NCBI RefSeq assembly: GCF_014268815.2
Contig: NZ_JABWRE020000001.1
Location: 1,369,001-1,433,000 of the forward strand
Length of the DNA stretch: 64,000 bases
From: Pseudomonas urmiensis
Lineage (GTDB): Bacteria > Pseudomonadota > Gammaproteobacteria > Pseudomonadales > Pseudomonadaceae
Reading direction: 5' to 3'
A program made the translations under genes and the position numbers. Of the stretch, positions 8,345 through 16,262 are shown piece after piece (positions within the stretch are counted from its first letter, which is position 1; every line of letters begins with the position of its first letter). The notes under the pieces are model-generated. The model was given only the letters and a program-made list of their open reading frames with translations, made no database searches and was not told the origin of the DNA.

Positions 8345-9898
8345 ATGTCTGCATCGGCCTATGAAACGGTGCTCGCTGTCAGCGGCCTGGGCAAGAGCTA
8401 CGCCCAGCCGGTACTTGGCGACGTTGCCCTGAGCCTGCGCGCCGGTGAGGTACTGGCGCTGACCGGCGAGAACGGCGCCGGCAAAAGCACCCTGTCCAAG
8501 CTGATCAGCGGCCTGGAGACCCCCACCACCGGGCAGATGACTTACCGCGGCCAGGTCTACGCTCCAGGTAGCCGTAGCGAGGCCGAGGGTCTCGGCGTGC
8601 GCATGGTCATGCAGGAGCTAAATCTGCTGCCGACCCTGACCGTGGCTGAGAACCTGTTTCTCGACAACCTGCCCAGCCGCTTTGGTTGGATCAGCCACAA
8701 GCGCCTGCGCCAGTTGGCTGGCGCCGCCATGGCTCAAGTCGGCCTGGAGGCGATCGATCCGGATACGCCGGTCGGCGAGCTGGGCATCGGTCATCAACAA
8801 ATGGTCGAAATCGCTCGTAACCTGATCGGCGATTGCCATGTGCTGATCTTCGATGAGCCGACTGCAATGCTCACCGCCCGCGAGGTGGAGCTGCTGTTCA
8901 CGCAAATCGAGCGTCTGCGCCAGCGCGGGGTGACCATCGTCTATATCTCCCACCGCCTGGAGGAGCTGCAGCGGGTGGCTCAACGCATCGCCGTATTGCG
9001 CGATGGCAAGCTGGTGTGTGTCGAGCCGATCCAGCGATATAGCAGCGCCGAGCTGGTCAACCTGATGGTTGGCCGTGAACTGGGCGAGCATATCGACCTG
9101 GGGCGCCGCGACATCGGTGCGCCGTTGCTCAAGGTCGACAAGCTCAGCCGCGGTGACAAGGTCCGCGAAGTGTCGTTCGAGGTGAGGGCAGGGGAGATCT
9201 TCGGTATCTCCGGCCTGATTGGCGCCGGACGCACCGAGCTGCTGCGGCTGATCTATGGCGCTGACCGTGCCGACAGCGGCAGCGTTGCCTTGGGTCTGCC
9301 GCCGGCGCCTGTGACCATCGATTCGCCCAAGGCTGCGGTGCGCGCGGGCATTGCCTTGATCACAGAAGACCGTAAGGGCGAAGGCCTGCTGCTGACCCAG
9401 TCGATCAGCGCCAATATCGCCTTGGGCAACCTGGGTGCGGTGTCCCGCGCTGGGGTGCTCGATGGCGCCGCTGAAAGGGCTCTGGCTGAACGCCAGATCA
9501 ACGCCATGCGCATCCGCAGTGCCAGCCCTGCCCAGCTGGTTGGCGAGTTGTCGGGCGGCAATCAGCAGAAGGTAGTGATTGGCCGCTGGTTGGAGCGCGA
9601 CTGCCAGGTGTTGCTGTTCGATGAGCCGACCCGTGGCATCGACGTCGGCGCCAAGTTCGACATCTATGGCTTGCTCGCCGAGTTGGCGCGCCAAGGCAAG
9701 GCATTGGTGGTGGTGTCTAGCGACTTGCGCGAGCTGATGCTGATCTGTGATCGCATCGCTGTGCTGTCCGCTGGCCGTCTTATCGAGACCTTCGAGCGCG
9801 ATGACTGGAGCCAGGACCAGCTGCTTGCCGCCGCATTCGCCGGCTACCAGAAACGTGACGCACTGCTGCACGACGCAGCCCCCAGGATGGACGCATGA
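8345..9898 (+). CDS. rbsA: Ribose ABC transporter, ATPase
   Basis: A 517-residue fused double ATPase of the sugar importer family. The first domain has Walker A 'TGENGAGKSTLSKL', signature 'GIGHQQMVEIARNL' and Walker B 'VLIFDEPTAML'. The second has the degenerate 'ISGLIGAGRTELLRLIYG', signature 'LSGGNQQKVVIGRWL' and 'VLLFDEPTRGIDVGAK'. This asymmetric pair is normal for RbsA/XylG/MglA. It powers ribose import through RbsC. ATG 8345 is chosen for its upstream CAGGAGA. It overlaps rbsC by four bases (ATGA), so the two are translationally coupled. Confidence 0.92.
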   Translation: MSASAYETVLAVSGLGKSYAQPVLGDVALSLRAGEVLALTGENGAGKSTLSKLISGLETPTTGQMTYRGQVYAPGSRSEAEGLGVRMVMQELNLLPTLTVAENLFLDNLPSRFGWISHKRLRQLAGAAMAQVGLEAIDPDTPVGELGIGHQQMVEIARNLIGDCHVLIFDEPTAMLTAREVELLFTQIERLRQRGVTIVYISHRLEELQRVAQRIAVLRDGKLVCVEPIQRYSSAELVNLMVGRELGEHIDLGRRDIGAPLLKVDKLSRGDKVREVSFEVRAGEIFGISGLIGAGRTELLRLIYGADRADSGSVALGLPPAPVTIDSPKAAVRAGIALITEDRKGEGLLLTQSISANIALGNLGAVSRAGVLDGAAERALAERQINAMRIRSASPAQLVGELSGGNQQKVVIGRWLERDCQVLLFDEPTRGIDVGAKFDIYGLLAELARQGKALVVVSSDLRELMLICDRIAVLSAGRLIETFERDDWSQDQLLAAAFAGYQKRDALLHDAAPRMDA

Positions 9899-10890
9899 AG
9901 ACCACCCCCCTGCAAAACTCAGGTGCCGCTCCCGCGCGCCGTACTGCTACCTACTTTGGCCTGGGCACCTACCTCGGGCTGGCTGGCGCCTTGGCGGCAA
10001 TGATCGTGCTGTTCTCGCTGTTGAGCAGCCATTTCTTGTCTTACGCGACCTTCAGTACCTTGGCCAACCAGATCCCCGACCTGATGGTGCTGGCAGTAGG
10101 GATGACGTTCGTACTGATCATCGGCGGCATCGATTTGTCGGTGGGCTCGGTATTGGCCCTGGCGGCCTCGGCGGTGAGCGTGGCGATCCTCGGCTGGGGC
10201 TGGAGTGTACTGCCTGCGGCGTTGCTCGGCATGGCAGTGGCGGCACTGGCCGGTAGCGTCACTGGCAGTATCACCGTGGCGTGGCGCATCCCCTCATTCA
10301 TCGTCTCGCTGGGCGTACTGGAGATGGCACGTGGCTTGGCCTACCAGTTTACCGATTCGCGTACCGCTTACATCGGTGACGCTTTCGCCTGGTTCTCCAA
10401 CCCCATCGCCTTTGGCATTTCGCCGGCGTTCATCATCGCCTTGGTGGTGATCATCGTTGCCCAGCTGGTGCTGACCCGCACAGTGTTTGGTCGCTACTTG
10501 ATCGGCATTGGCACCAATGAAGAAGCCGTGCGCCTGGCAGGCATCGACCCGCGGCCATACAAGATCCTGGTCTTCACCCTGATGGGCCTGCTGGCTGGCC
10601 TGGCCGCGCTGTTTCAGATATCGCGCCTGGAGGCGGCCGACCCCAATGCGGGTTCTGGCCTTGAGCTGCAGGTGATCGCCGCCGTGGTGATCGGCGGTAC
10701 CAGTCTGATGGGCGGGCGTGGCTCGGTCATCAGTACCTTCTTCGGCGTGCTGATCATCTCCGTGCTGGCCGCAGGCCTTGCGCAGATTGGCGCTTCGGAA
10801 CCTACCAAACGCATCATCACCGGGGCGGTCATCGTCATCGCCGTGGTGCTCGACACTTATCGCAGCCGGCGCGCGAGCCGGCGGAACTGA
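9895..10890 (+). CDS. rbsC: Ribose ABC transporter, permease
   Basis: A 331-residue inner-membrane permease with 8-10 hydrophobic segments. It has the family hallmarks 'FVLIIGGIDLSVGSVLALA' and 'EAVRLAGIDPRPYKILVFTLMG' (cytoplasmic coupling loop) and 'AAVVIGGTSLMGGRGSV'. The N-terminal 25 residues are polar and variable. It forms the channel for D-ribose with RbsA and RbsB. Start overlaps the rbsA stop (ATGA), and rbsR follows after four bases. Confidence 0.9.
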   Translation: MKTTPLQNSGAAPARRTATYFGLGTYLGLAGALAAMIVLFSLLSSHFLSYATFSTLANQIPDLMVLAVGMTFVLIIGGIDLSVGSVLALAASAVSVAILGWGWSVLPAALLGMAVAALAGSVTGSITVAWRIPSFIVSLGVLEMARGLAYQFTDSRTAYIGDAFAWFSNPIAFGISPAFIIALVVIIVAQLVLTRTVFGRYLIGIGTNEEAVRLAGIDPRPYKILVFTLMGLLAGLAALFQISRLEAADPNAGSGLELQVIAAVVIGGTSLMGGRGSVISTFFGVLIISVLAAGLAQIGASEPTKRIITGAVIVIAVVLDTYRSRRASRRN

Positions 10891-10894
10891 ACCC

Positions 10895-11923
10895 ATGGCA
10901 ACCATCAAAGATGTCGCGGCACTGGCGGGTATCTCCTACACCACCGTGTCGCATGTACTGAACAAGACCCGTCCGGTCAGCGAGCAGGTGCGTCTCAAAG
11001 TCGAGGCGGCTATCGTCGAGCTGGATTACGTGCCCAGTGCCGTCGCCCGCTCGCTGAAAGCTCGTAGCACCGCCACCATTGGCTTGCTCGTGCCTAATAG
11101 CGTCAACCCGTACTTTGCCGAATTGGCCCGGGGTATCGAGGATGGCTGCGAACGCAATGGCTATTGCGTGATTCTGTGTAACTCCGACGACAACCCGCAG
11201 AAGCAACGCAGCTACCTGCGGGTGTTGCTGGAAAAGCGCATCGATGGCTTGGTGGTGGCGTCGGTGGGCGAGGACAGCGATCTGCTGCACAGCCTGTCTG
11301 GGGTGCGCACTCCGATGGTCATCGTCGACCGCGCGTTGGAGGGGGTGGATGCTGATCTGGTGCGCATCGACCATGAGCAGGGCGCCTACCTTGCCACGCG
11401 CCATCTGTTGGAATTGGGCCATCGCGATATCGCCTGTATCGGTGGCCCTGCCGAGACCGGCGTCAGCCAGTTGCGTCTGGCCGGTTATCGTCGGGCGATG
11501 GCTGAGGCCGATGCGCCGATCGCTGCAGACCGTGTGCTGCACTGCGATTTCACCAGTCCTGGCGGGCATGCGGCCGCCGCGCGCTTGCTCGACGGCCCGC
11601 GCCCCACGGCGATTTTCGCGGGCAATGACATGATCGGCTTTGGCGTGCTGCGCGCAGCGGCCGAGCGCAACATCAATGTGCCTGGTGAGTTGTCGGTGAT
11701 CGGCTTCGACGATATCGAGCTTAGCCGTTACGTCTATCCGCCGCTGACCACCGTTGGCCAATCGATCCGAGAGCTGGGTGAAAGCGCGGCCGAGCTGCTG
11801 CTCTCGCGGATCGCTACGCCCCGGCGCGAGTCGGCGCAAGCCGAGCAGCGGATCGTCGCGCCGCGCATCGTCATGCGTGAGTCCACCGGGCCGCGCCCAG
11901 ACTTGTTCAATGATTACCGTTAA
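10895..11923 (+). CDS. rbsR: LacI-family ribose operon repressor
   Basis: A 342-residue LacI-family regulator. The N-terminal helix-turn-helix 'MATIKDVAALAGISYTTVSHVLNKTRPVSEQVRLKV' is followed by the hinge 'YVPSAVARSLKARSTATIGLLVPN' and a periplasmic-binding-protein fold to the end ('FAGNDMIGFGVLRAAAERNINVPGELSVIGFDDIELSRY'). ATG 10895 is taken because it begins exactly at the conserved MATIKDVA; a longer open frame upstream overlaps rbsC and has no family match. It should bind the palindrome at 7321 and be released by ribose. Its place between transporter and kinase genes is usual in Pseudomonas. Confidence 0.9.
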   Translation: MATIKDVAALAGISYTTVSHVLNKTRPVSEQVRLKVEAAIVELDYVPSAVARSLKARSTATIGLLVPNSVNPYFAELARGIEDGCERNGYCVILCNSDDNPQKQRSYLRVLLEKRIDGLVVASVGEDSDLLHSLSGVRTPMVIVDRALEGVDADLVRIDHEQGAYLATRHLLELGHRDIACIGGPAETGVSQLRLAGYRRAMAEADAPIAADRVLHCDFTSPGGHAAAARLLDGPRPTAIFAGNDMIGFGVLRAAAERNINVPGELSVIGFDDIELSRYVYPPLTTVGQSIRELGESAAELLLSRIATPRRESAQAEQRIVAPRIVMRESTGPRPDLFNDYR

Positions 11924-11932
11924 GGAATTGCC

Positions 11933-12841
11933 ATGGATGCCAAGGTAGTAGTGGTCGGCAGCCTCAACATGGACCTGGTGGCCCGCGCCACGCGTTTGCC
12001 GCGCGGTGGTGAGACGCTGGCCGGCGACAGTTTCTTCACTGTTCCGGGAGGCAAGGGTGCCAATCAGGCGGTGGCGGTTGCACGCCTGGGTGGCAGCGTA
12101 GCGATGATCGGCAACGTCGGCGATGACGCCTACGGCCAGCAGTTGCGCCAGGCGCTACAGGTCGAAGGTGTTGACTGCCAGGCTGTGAGCGTGTGCGACG
12201 GCGTGTCCAGTGGGGTGGCGTTGATCGTGGTGGATGCCTCGAGCCAAAACGCCATTGTCATCATTCCCGGCGGCAATGGGTTGCTCAGCGCTGAGGCGGT
12301 GCAGCGTTTCGACGCCTTGTTGCAGGCTGCCGAGATCGTCATCTGTCAGCTTGAGGTGCCGCTGGAGACGGTAGGTTGGACCCTGGCCCGCGCCCGCGAG
12401 CTGGGCAAGACCGTCATTCTCAATCCTGCGCCGGCTAGCGAGCCGCTGCCGGCGCAGTGGTTTGCCCATATTGACTACCTCACCCCCAATGAAAGCGAGG
12501 CCGAGGCCCTGACTGGCCTGCCCGTGACGGACCAGGACAGCGCCCGTCGCGCGGCTGAGCAGTTGCTGAAGCTGGGCGCGGGCAAAGTGATCGTCACTCT
12601 CGGTGCTCAAGGTGCCTTGTTCGTCAGTGCCAACGGCAGCCAGCACTTCCCGGCGCCGCACGTCGAACCGCTGGACACCACTGCGGCCGGGGACACCTTC
12701 ATTGGTGGTTTTGCGGCAGGGCTGTCGCAGGGGATGGGGGAGGGTGAGGCGATTGCTTTTGGTCAGCGCGCCGCGGCGTTGTCGGTCACCCGAGCGGGCG
12801 CCCAGCCGTCTATTCCTTACGTCAGGGAGTTGCAGCCGTGA
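11933..12841 (+). CDS. rbsK: Ribokinase
   Basis: A 302-residue PfkB-family sugar kinase. Signature one is '[21 protein letters not shown]' near residue 40; signature two near the C-terminus is '[18 protein letters not shown]', with the catalytic Asp in 'TTAAGD'. '[23 protein letters not shown]' is the ribose-contact N-terminus. It phosphorylates D-ribose to ribose 5-phosphate with ATP in the cytoplasm. AAGGAATT precedes the ATG. Its stop overlaps the GTG start of rbsD (GTGA), giving coupling. Confidence 0.92.
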   Translation: MDAKVVVVGSLNMDLVARATRLPRGGETLAGDSFFTVPGGKGANQAVAVARLGGSVAMIGNVGDDAYGQQLRQALQVEGVDCQAVSVCDGVSSGVALIVVDASSQNAIVIIPGGNGLLSAEAVQRFDALLQAAEIVICQLEVPLETVGWTLARARELGKTVILNPAPASEPLPAQWFAHIDYLTPNESEAEALTGLPVTDQDSARRAAEQLLKLGAGKVIVTLGAQGALFVSANGSQHFPAPHVEPLDTTAAGDTFIGGFAAGLSQGMGEGEAIAFGQRAAALSVTRAGAQPSIPYVRELQP

Positions 12842-13242
12842 AGAAAACCGCGCTGCTCAATATCGCCTTGTCCCGCACCATTGCCGGTTTGGGGCACGGC
12901 GATGTGGTGATTATTGGTGACGCGGGGCTGCCAGTGCCGGCGGCTGTCGAACTGATCGACTTGGCCCTGACCCCTGGGATTCCTGATTTCGCCAGTGTGC
13001 TGCGCGCGGTGCTGAGCGAGATGCAGGTCGAGCGACACGTGCTCGCCGAAGAGCTGTTTCAGGTTTCGCCGCCGGCCTTGGCGGAGATCGAGCAGCTCTA
13101 TGCGCAAGGCTTGCTCGGCGGGCGTGAACGTCTGCACCACAGTGAGTTCAAGGATCTGAGCAGGCAGGCCAAGGCTATCGTGCGCACGGGAGAGTGCCAG
13201 CCCTATAGCAACATTGCCCTGATCGCTGGCGTTACCTTTTAA
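12838..13242 (+). CDS. rbsD: D-ribose pyranase
   Basis: A 134-residue RbsD/FucU-family mutarotase. The conserved N-terminus '[34 protein letters not shown]' contains the catalytic His in 'GLGHGD' (about residue 20). The C-terminal '[19 protein letters not shown]' forms the sugar pocket. It speeds conversion of beta-pyranose to beta-furanose ribose, the form used by ribokinase. It starts with GTG and overlaps rbsK by four bases. Confidence 0.9.
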   Translation: MKKTALLNIALSRTIAGLGHGDVVIIGDAGLPVPAAVELIDLALTPGIPDFASVLRAVLSEMQVERHVLAEELFQVSPPALAEIEQLYAQGLLGGRERLHHSEFKDLSRQAKAIVRTGECQPYSNIALIAGVTF

Positions 13243-13288
13243 GTTCAGGGCGCAAGTCTTCCATCCATCACGCAGCAGGGAGTGCTCG

Positions 13289-14296
13289 ATGCTCAAACGT
13301 TTGCTACAAGGAGTCGTACTGATGTCCATCATCGCCGCCGCCACCCTGCAGGCCGCGCCTCGCGACCTGATCATCGATACCGACCCCGGGGCGGACGATC
13401 TGGTAGCGCTGTTTCTAGCCATGGCCTCGCCTGACGAGCTGAACATTCGCGCCATCACCACCGTTGCCGGCAATGTGAGATTGGAAAAGACCTCACGCAA
13501 TGCTCGCCTGGCGCGCGAGTGGGCGGGCCGGGAGGAGATCCCTGTATATGCTGGCGCCGGCCGCCCGCTGGTGCGCCCGCCAATCTACGCCGCTCAAGTG
13601 CATGGCGAAGAAGGGCTTACGGGCGTCAGTGTGCACGAGCCAAAGCAGGGCCTGGCCAAGGGCAATGCGGTGCAGTACCTGGTCGATACCCTGGTCGCTG
13701 CCGAGCCGCATAGCATCACCATCGCCATGCTCGGGCCGCAAACCAACCTGGCTTTGGCATTGATCCAGCAACCCGATATCGTCGACGGCATCAAGGAAGT
13801 GGTGGTGATGGGTGGTGCGCACTTCAATGGCGGCAATATCACCCCGGCTGCGGAATTCAACCTGTTCGCCGACCCGCATGCCGCGCAAGTGGTGCTGGCC
13901 AGTGGTGTCAAGCTCACCTATCTGCCGCTGGATGTCACCCACAAGCTATTGACCAGCGAGACTCGCCTCAAGCAATTGGCTGCGGTGGATAATCGGGCCA
14001 GTAAGCAGGTGGTGGATATTCTCAACGCCTACATCAAGCACGATATGGACCTTTACGGCATGCCTGGCGGCCCGGTGCATGATGCCAGTGTCATTGCCTA
14101 CCTGCTCAAGCCCGAGTTGTTCAGCGGGCGGCAGCTCCACATGACAGTCGATAGCCGCGAAGGGCCAACCTTCGGCCAGACCGTGGCGGATTGGTACGGT
14201 GTACTCAAGCAACCGGCCAATGTGCTGTGGATCGCTGAGGGCGACGCCCAGGGCCTGTTCGACCTGCTCAGCGAGCGCCTGGCTCGATTGCAATAG
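13289..14296 (+). CDS. Periplasmic nucleoside hydrolase
   Basis: A 335-residue inosine-uridine-type nucleoside hydrolase. The calcium-binding motif 'IIDTDPGADDLVALFLAM' occurs at about residue 28, after a signal peptide ('MSIIAAATLQA'), so this form is exported. Further family motifs are 'TVAGNVRLEKTSRNA', 'EVVVMGGAHFNGGNITPAAEFNLFADPHAA' and the active-site His in 'GGPVHDASVIAYLL'. It would release ribose from nucleosides in the periplasm, directly feeding RbsB, which explains its place at the end of the ribose operon. The gap from rbsD is 46 bases with GCAGGGAG before the ATG. An in-frame second Met at about residue 12 could also be the start. Confidence 0.85.
   Translation: MLKRLLQGVVLMSIIAAATLQAAPRDLIIDTDPGADDLVALFLAMASPDELNIRAITTVAGNVRLEKTSRNARLAREWAGREEIPVYAGAGRPLVRPPIYAAQVHGEEGLTGVSVHEPKQGLAKGNAVQYLVDTLVAAEPHSITIAMLGPQTNLALALIQQPDIVDGIKEVVVMGGAHFNGGNITPAAEFNLFADPHAAQVVLASGVKLTYLPLDVTHKLLTSETRLKQLAAVDNRASKQVVDILNAYIKHDMDLYGMPGGPVHDASVIAYLLKPELFSGRQLHMTVDSREGPTFGQTVADWYGVLKQPANVLWIAEGDAQGLFDLLSERLARLQ
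13294..13303 (+). promoter_or_regulatory. Possible second RbsR-type site inside nucleoside hydrolase
   Basis: CAAACGTTTG repeats the 10-base core of the operator at 7321, here over codons 2-5 of the nucleoside hydrolase. The flanking bases (CT...CT) do not complete the 14-base palindrome, so binding would be weaker or fortuitous. Confidence 0.3.
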
Positions 14297-14480
14297 CTTC
14301 GTGCGGCGCGTAGCGCTCGAGCACCTGTTCGATGAAGCTGCGGGTCGCCTCACTGCCGCGATCGCGCACCAGTAGATCGACGGCAATCAATAGCAGTTCC
14401 TCGGGTGTGCCTGGGCTGTAGGCGCTCTGACCCTCGGCCCATTTGACCTTGATATCGGCATCGATGGTGTGACTGCTCAT
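14268..14480 (-). CDS. Hypothetical protein, 70 aa
   Basis: A short frame starting at ATG 14480 ('MSSHTIDADIKVKWAEGQS'), chosen over an upstream Met because GGGAGATTCTCG-like context on the plus strand does not allow a good Shine-Dalgarno earlier and the upstream part is low-complexity. The protein is acidic and soluble: 'GTPEELLLIAVDLLVRDRGSEATRSFIEQVLERY' looks like two helices. It overlaps the last 29 bases of the nucleoside hydrolase on the opposite strand. I recognise no family and cannot infer a function. Confidence 0.45.
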   Translation of the reverse strand: MSSHTIDADIKVKWAEGQSAYSPGTPEELLLIAVDLLVRDRGSEATRSFIEQVLERYAPHEAIAIEPGAR

Positions 14481-14766
14481 GGGAGATTCTCGTGACGGCC
14501 CGGGCGATGAGGCGAACACCTGACCCTGGCGTTCGTGGGGAGGCATGCTGCGCTCCACTTATTGCAGTAAATCATGCCTTTGCGTCAATAGCCCTGCGAC
14601 TTAGGCATAAGAACGCTCGGTTGGCAAACTATCGGTGTGGTGCAAAATCCGGTCACGATTAGCGTTTCGCCTCAAGCGGCCGATTCAGGCAGACTTGTGC
14701 GGTTTTGCAACAAATTTTGCGTGGAACTGTCGCATAGAGCAGTTCCCATGATGATTAGGAGGATTC

Positions 14767-15090
14767 ATGTTCCGTACTCGTGCTTCCCTGGCAATCCTGC
14801 TGGTGGCTACAGTCCTGGCAGGTTGCAGCACAGGCGGTTCTTCCGGCGCTGCTGGCAACGCCCCGGCGGCTCCAGCCGGTAACGACGGCCGCTGCGAAGC
14901 CAGTGGCGCCGACTTTGCAGTTGGCAAGCCGGGCACCCCGGACCTGCTCGAGCAGGCGCGCAAGGCCAGTGGCTCGCAGATGGCGCGTATCCTTAAGCCA
15001 CACGATGTGATCACCCTGGAGTATCGCTCTGAGCGCTTGAACTTGAACGTTGATGAGCAGGGCAAGGTCATTCGCGTTAACTGCGGCTGA
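14767..15090 (+). CDS. Lipoprotein with I78 peptidase-inhibitor fold
   Basis: A 107-residue lipoprotein with lipobox 'TVLAGC' (Cys about 20) and a low-complexity Gly/Ala/Pro linker. The C-terminal 65 residues match the I78 (elastase inhibitor-like) family: 'CEASGADFAVGK' at the start and 'YRSERLNLNVDEQGKVIRVNCG' at the end, with the pair of cysteines that close the fold. Relatives inhibit serine peptidases; the target here is unknown. An excellent AGGAGG lies just upstream. It is monocistronic and ends before a shared convergent terminator. Confidence 0.75.
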   Translation: MFRTRASLAILLVATVLAGCSTGGSSGAAGNAPAAPAGNDGRCEASGADFAVGKPGTPDLLEQARKASGSQMARILKPHDVITLEYRSERLNLNVDEQGKVIRVNCG

Positions 15091-15205
15091 TCTGGTCCTG
15101 TCGTCGGGCGCAAGTCCGCTGCCACGTATTGGTTTGAGCGATTGAGTGGGAGCGGGCTGCCTCGCGATGGGAAGCCCTGCCACTAGCGGCGCAAATCCCA
15201 GGCAT

Positions 15206-15236
15206 AAAAAAACCCGCCACAAGGGCGGGTTTTTTT
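15206..15236. terminator. Bidirectional terminator
   Basis: A run of A, then AACCCGCC-ACAA-GGGCGGGTT and a run of T, lies between two convergent genes, the I78 lipoprotein and the cold-shock gene. It can stop transcription from both sides. Confidence 0.9.
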
Positions 15237-15249
15237 ACAGCAATCCGAA

Positions 15250-15462
15250 TTACTCCGGACGAACCTGTGCAGCCTGCATGCCCTTCTGGCCGCGTTCAGC
15301 GACGAAGGAAACAGTCTGGCCTTCTTTCAGGCTCTTGAAGCCGTCGGTTTCGATGGCTTTGAAGTGTACGAACAGGTCGTCGCCGCCGCCTTGAGGAGTG
15401 ATGAAGCCGAAGCCTTTCTCATCGTTGAACCACTTGACGGTGCCGGTTTGGCGATTGGACAT
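15250..15462 (-). CDS. Cold-shock protein, CspA family
   Basis: A 70-residue single cold-shock domain starting at ATG 15462, which places the conserved N-terminus correctly ('[19 protein letters not shown]'). Both RNA-binding motifs are present: RNP1 'KGFGFI' and RNP2 'DLFVHF'. It binds single-stranded RNA/DNA and melts mRNA structure. The length and '[24 protein letters not shown]' fit the Pseudomonas CapB/CspA group. The long A/T-rich 5' region upstream is in keeping with cold-shock mRNA leaders. Confidence 0.9.
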   Translation of the reverse strand: MSNRQTGTVKWFNDEKGFGFITPQGGGDDLFVHFKAIETDGFKSLKEGQTVSFVAERGQKGMQAAQVRPE

Positions 15463-15626
15463 GGGGTGAATCTCCAGAAACATGATTTTTTATCGAGGTG
15501 CAAATGTGGCCGAAGCTACGTGCGCCAGGTACATCATAGTCTAATTCTGCGGATGTCGCGCCTTTTACCTTCGGATTATGCTGATCCATCGCAAATAAAA
15601 GCGCAGTAAGCCACAAAATCGCCGTG

Positions 15627-15929
15627 TCAATTAGCCTTGCAGGCCTGCTGGACCACGGTTTGCGCCTTTTGCATCAATTTGGCGTCCACCCCGTCCTGGC
15701 TGTCCAAATCCTTGATTTCATCGTCTGTGAAATTCTTCTTGATGGCTTGTGCGCCACATTCACAGTGTTTTTTGGCTGTATTGGCGTCGACGCCCTGACC
15801 GGTCGCCACCTGCTGGCACTGTGTCATATAGGCCGCTTGCTTGCCGGCCGGGAAATCGCCAGCGGTTGCAGCCATGGGCAGCAGCAGGGCGCTGGCGGCA
15901 GTCAGGGCCAAAAGAGACTGAAATCGCAT
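15627..15929 (-). CDS. Small secreted protein, 100 aa
   Basis: A signal peptide ('MRFQSLLALTAASALLLPMAATAG', cleavage about residue 23) is followed by a 77-residue mature domain with four cysteines: 'YMTQCQQVA', 'KKHCECGAQAI' and 'QQACKAN'. The pattern suggests two disulphides and a periplasmic helical protein. I recognise no named family, though short Cys-containing periplasmic proteins like this are common in Pseudomonas. It is monocistronic with AAGGAGTG upstream of the ATG on its own strand. Confidence 0.65.
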   Translation of the reverse strand: MRFQSLLALTAASALLLPMAATAGDFPAGKQAAYMTQCQQVATGQGVDANTAKKHCECGAQAIKKNFTDDEIKDLDSQDGVDAKLMQKAQTVVQQACKAN

Positions 15930-16262
15930 AACCAGACACTCCTTGGGTTAGGTCTCATACAGAGTAGGATGCTTCAGAAAGTCTGATAGGCAAATTTCCG
16001 CACAAGTTCAGCCTGGGGCGTAATTTCCAAATATTTCTGCCTGGGGTGCAACCCGCGTGCTAGCATGCTTGGCTTGCGGCGGGCCTGGTGCCGGCTGCAA
16101 TCCATTTTATTTTCCAGTCACTCTGGTTCGTCCCTGGCAAGCCGAAAGGCTTCTGCCACTGTGAGGCAGGCTTTCCCGCGGGAAAGGCAGGTCGGATCTT
16201 GTACTGGCTCATCCCAACCCACGTGACCTTTGGTAGGGGTCACCACTAGGAGAGGAGGCGCC
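15930..16262 (+). other. Leader region upstream of thrS
   Basis: This 333-base gap has no convincing gene. It should carry the promoter and a long 5' leader of the thrS-infC cluster. GCAGGCTTTCCCGCGGGAAAGGCAG-type inverted sequence near 16,165-16,190 can form a hairpin, and AGGAGAGGAGG lies directly before the thrS start. Enteric thrS is autoregulated by leader structures that mimic tRNA-Thr; I could not identify such a mimic here. Confidence 0.35.
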
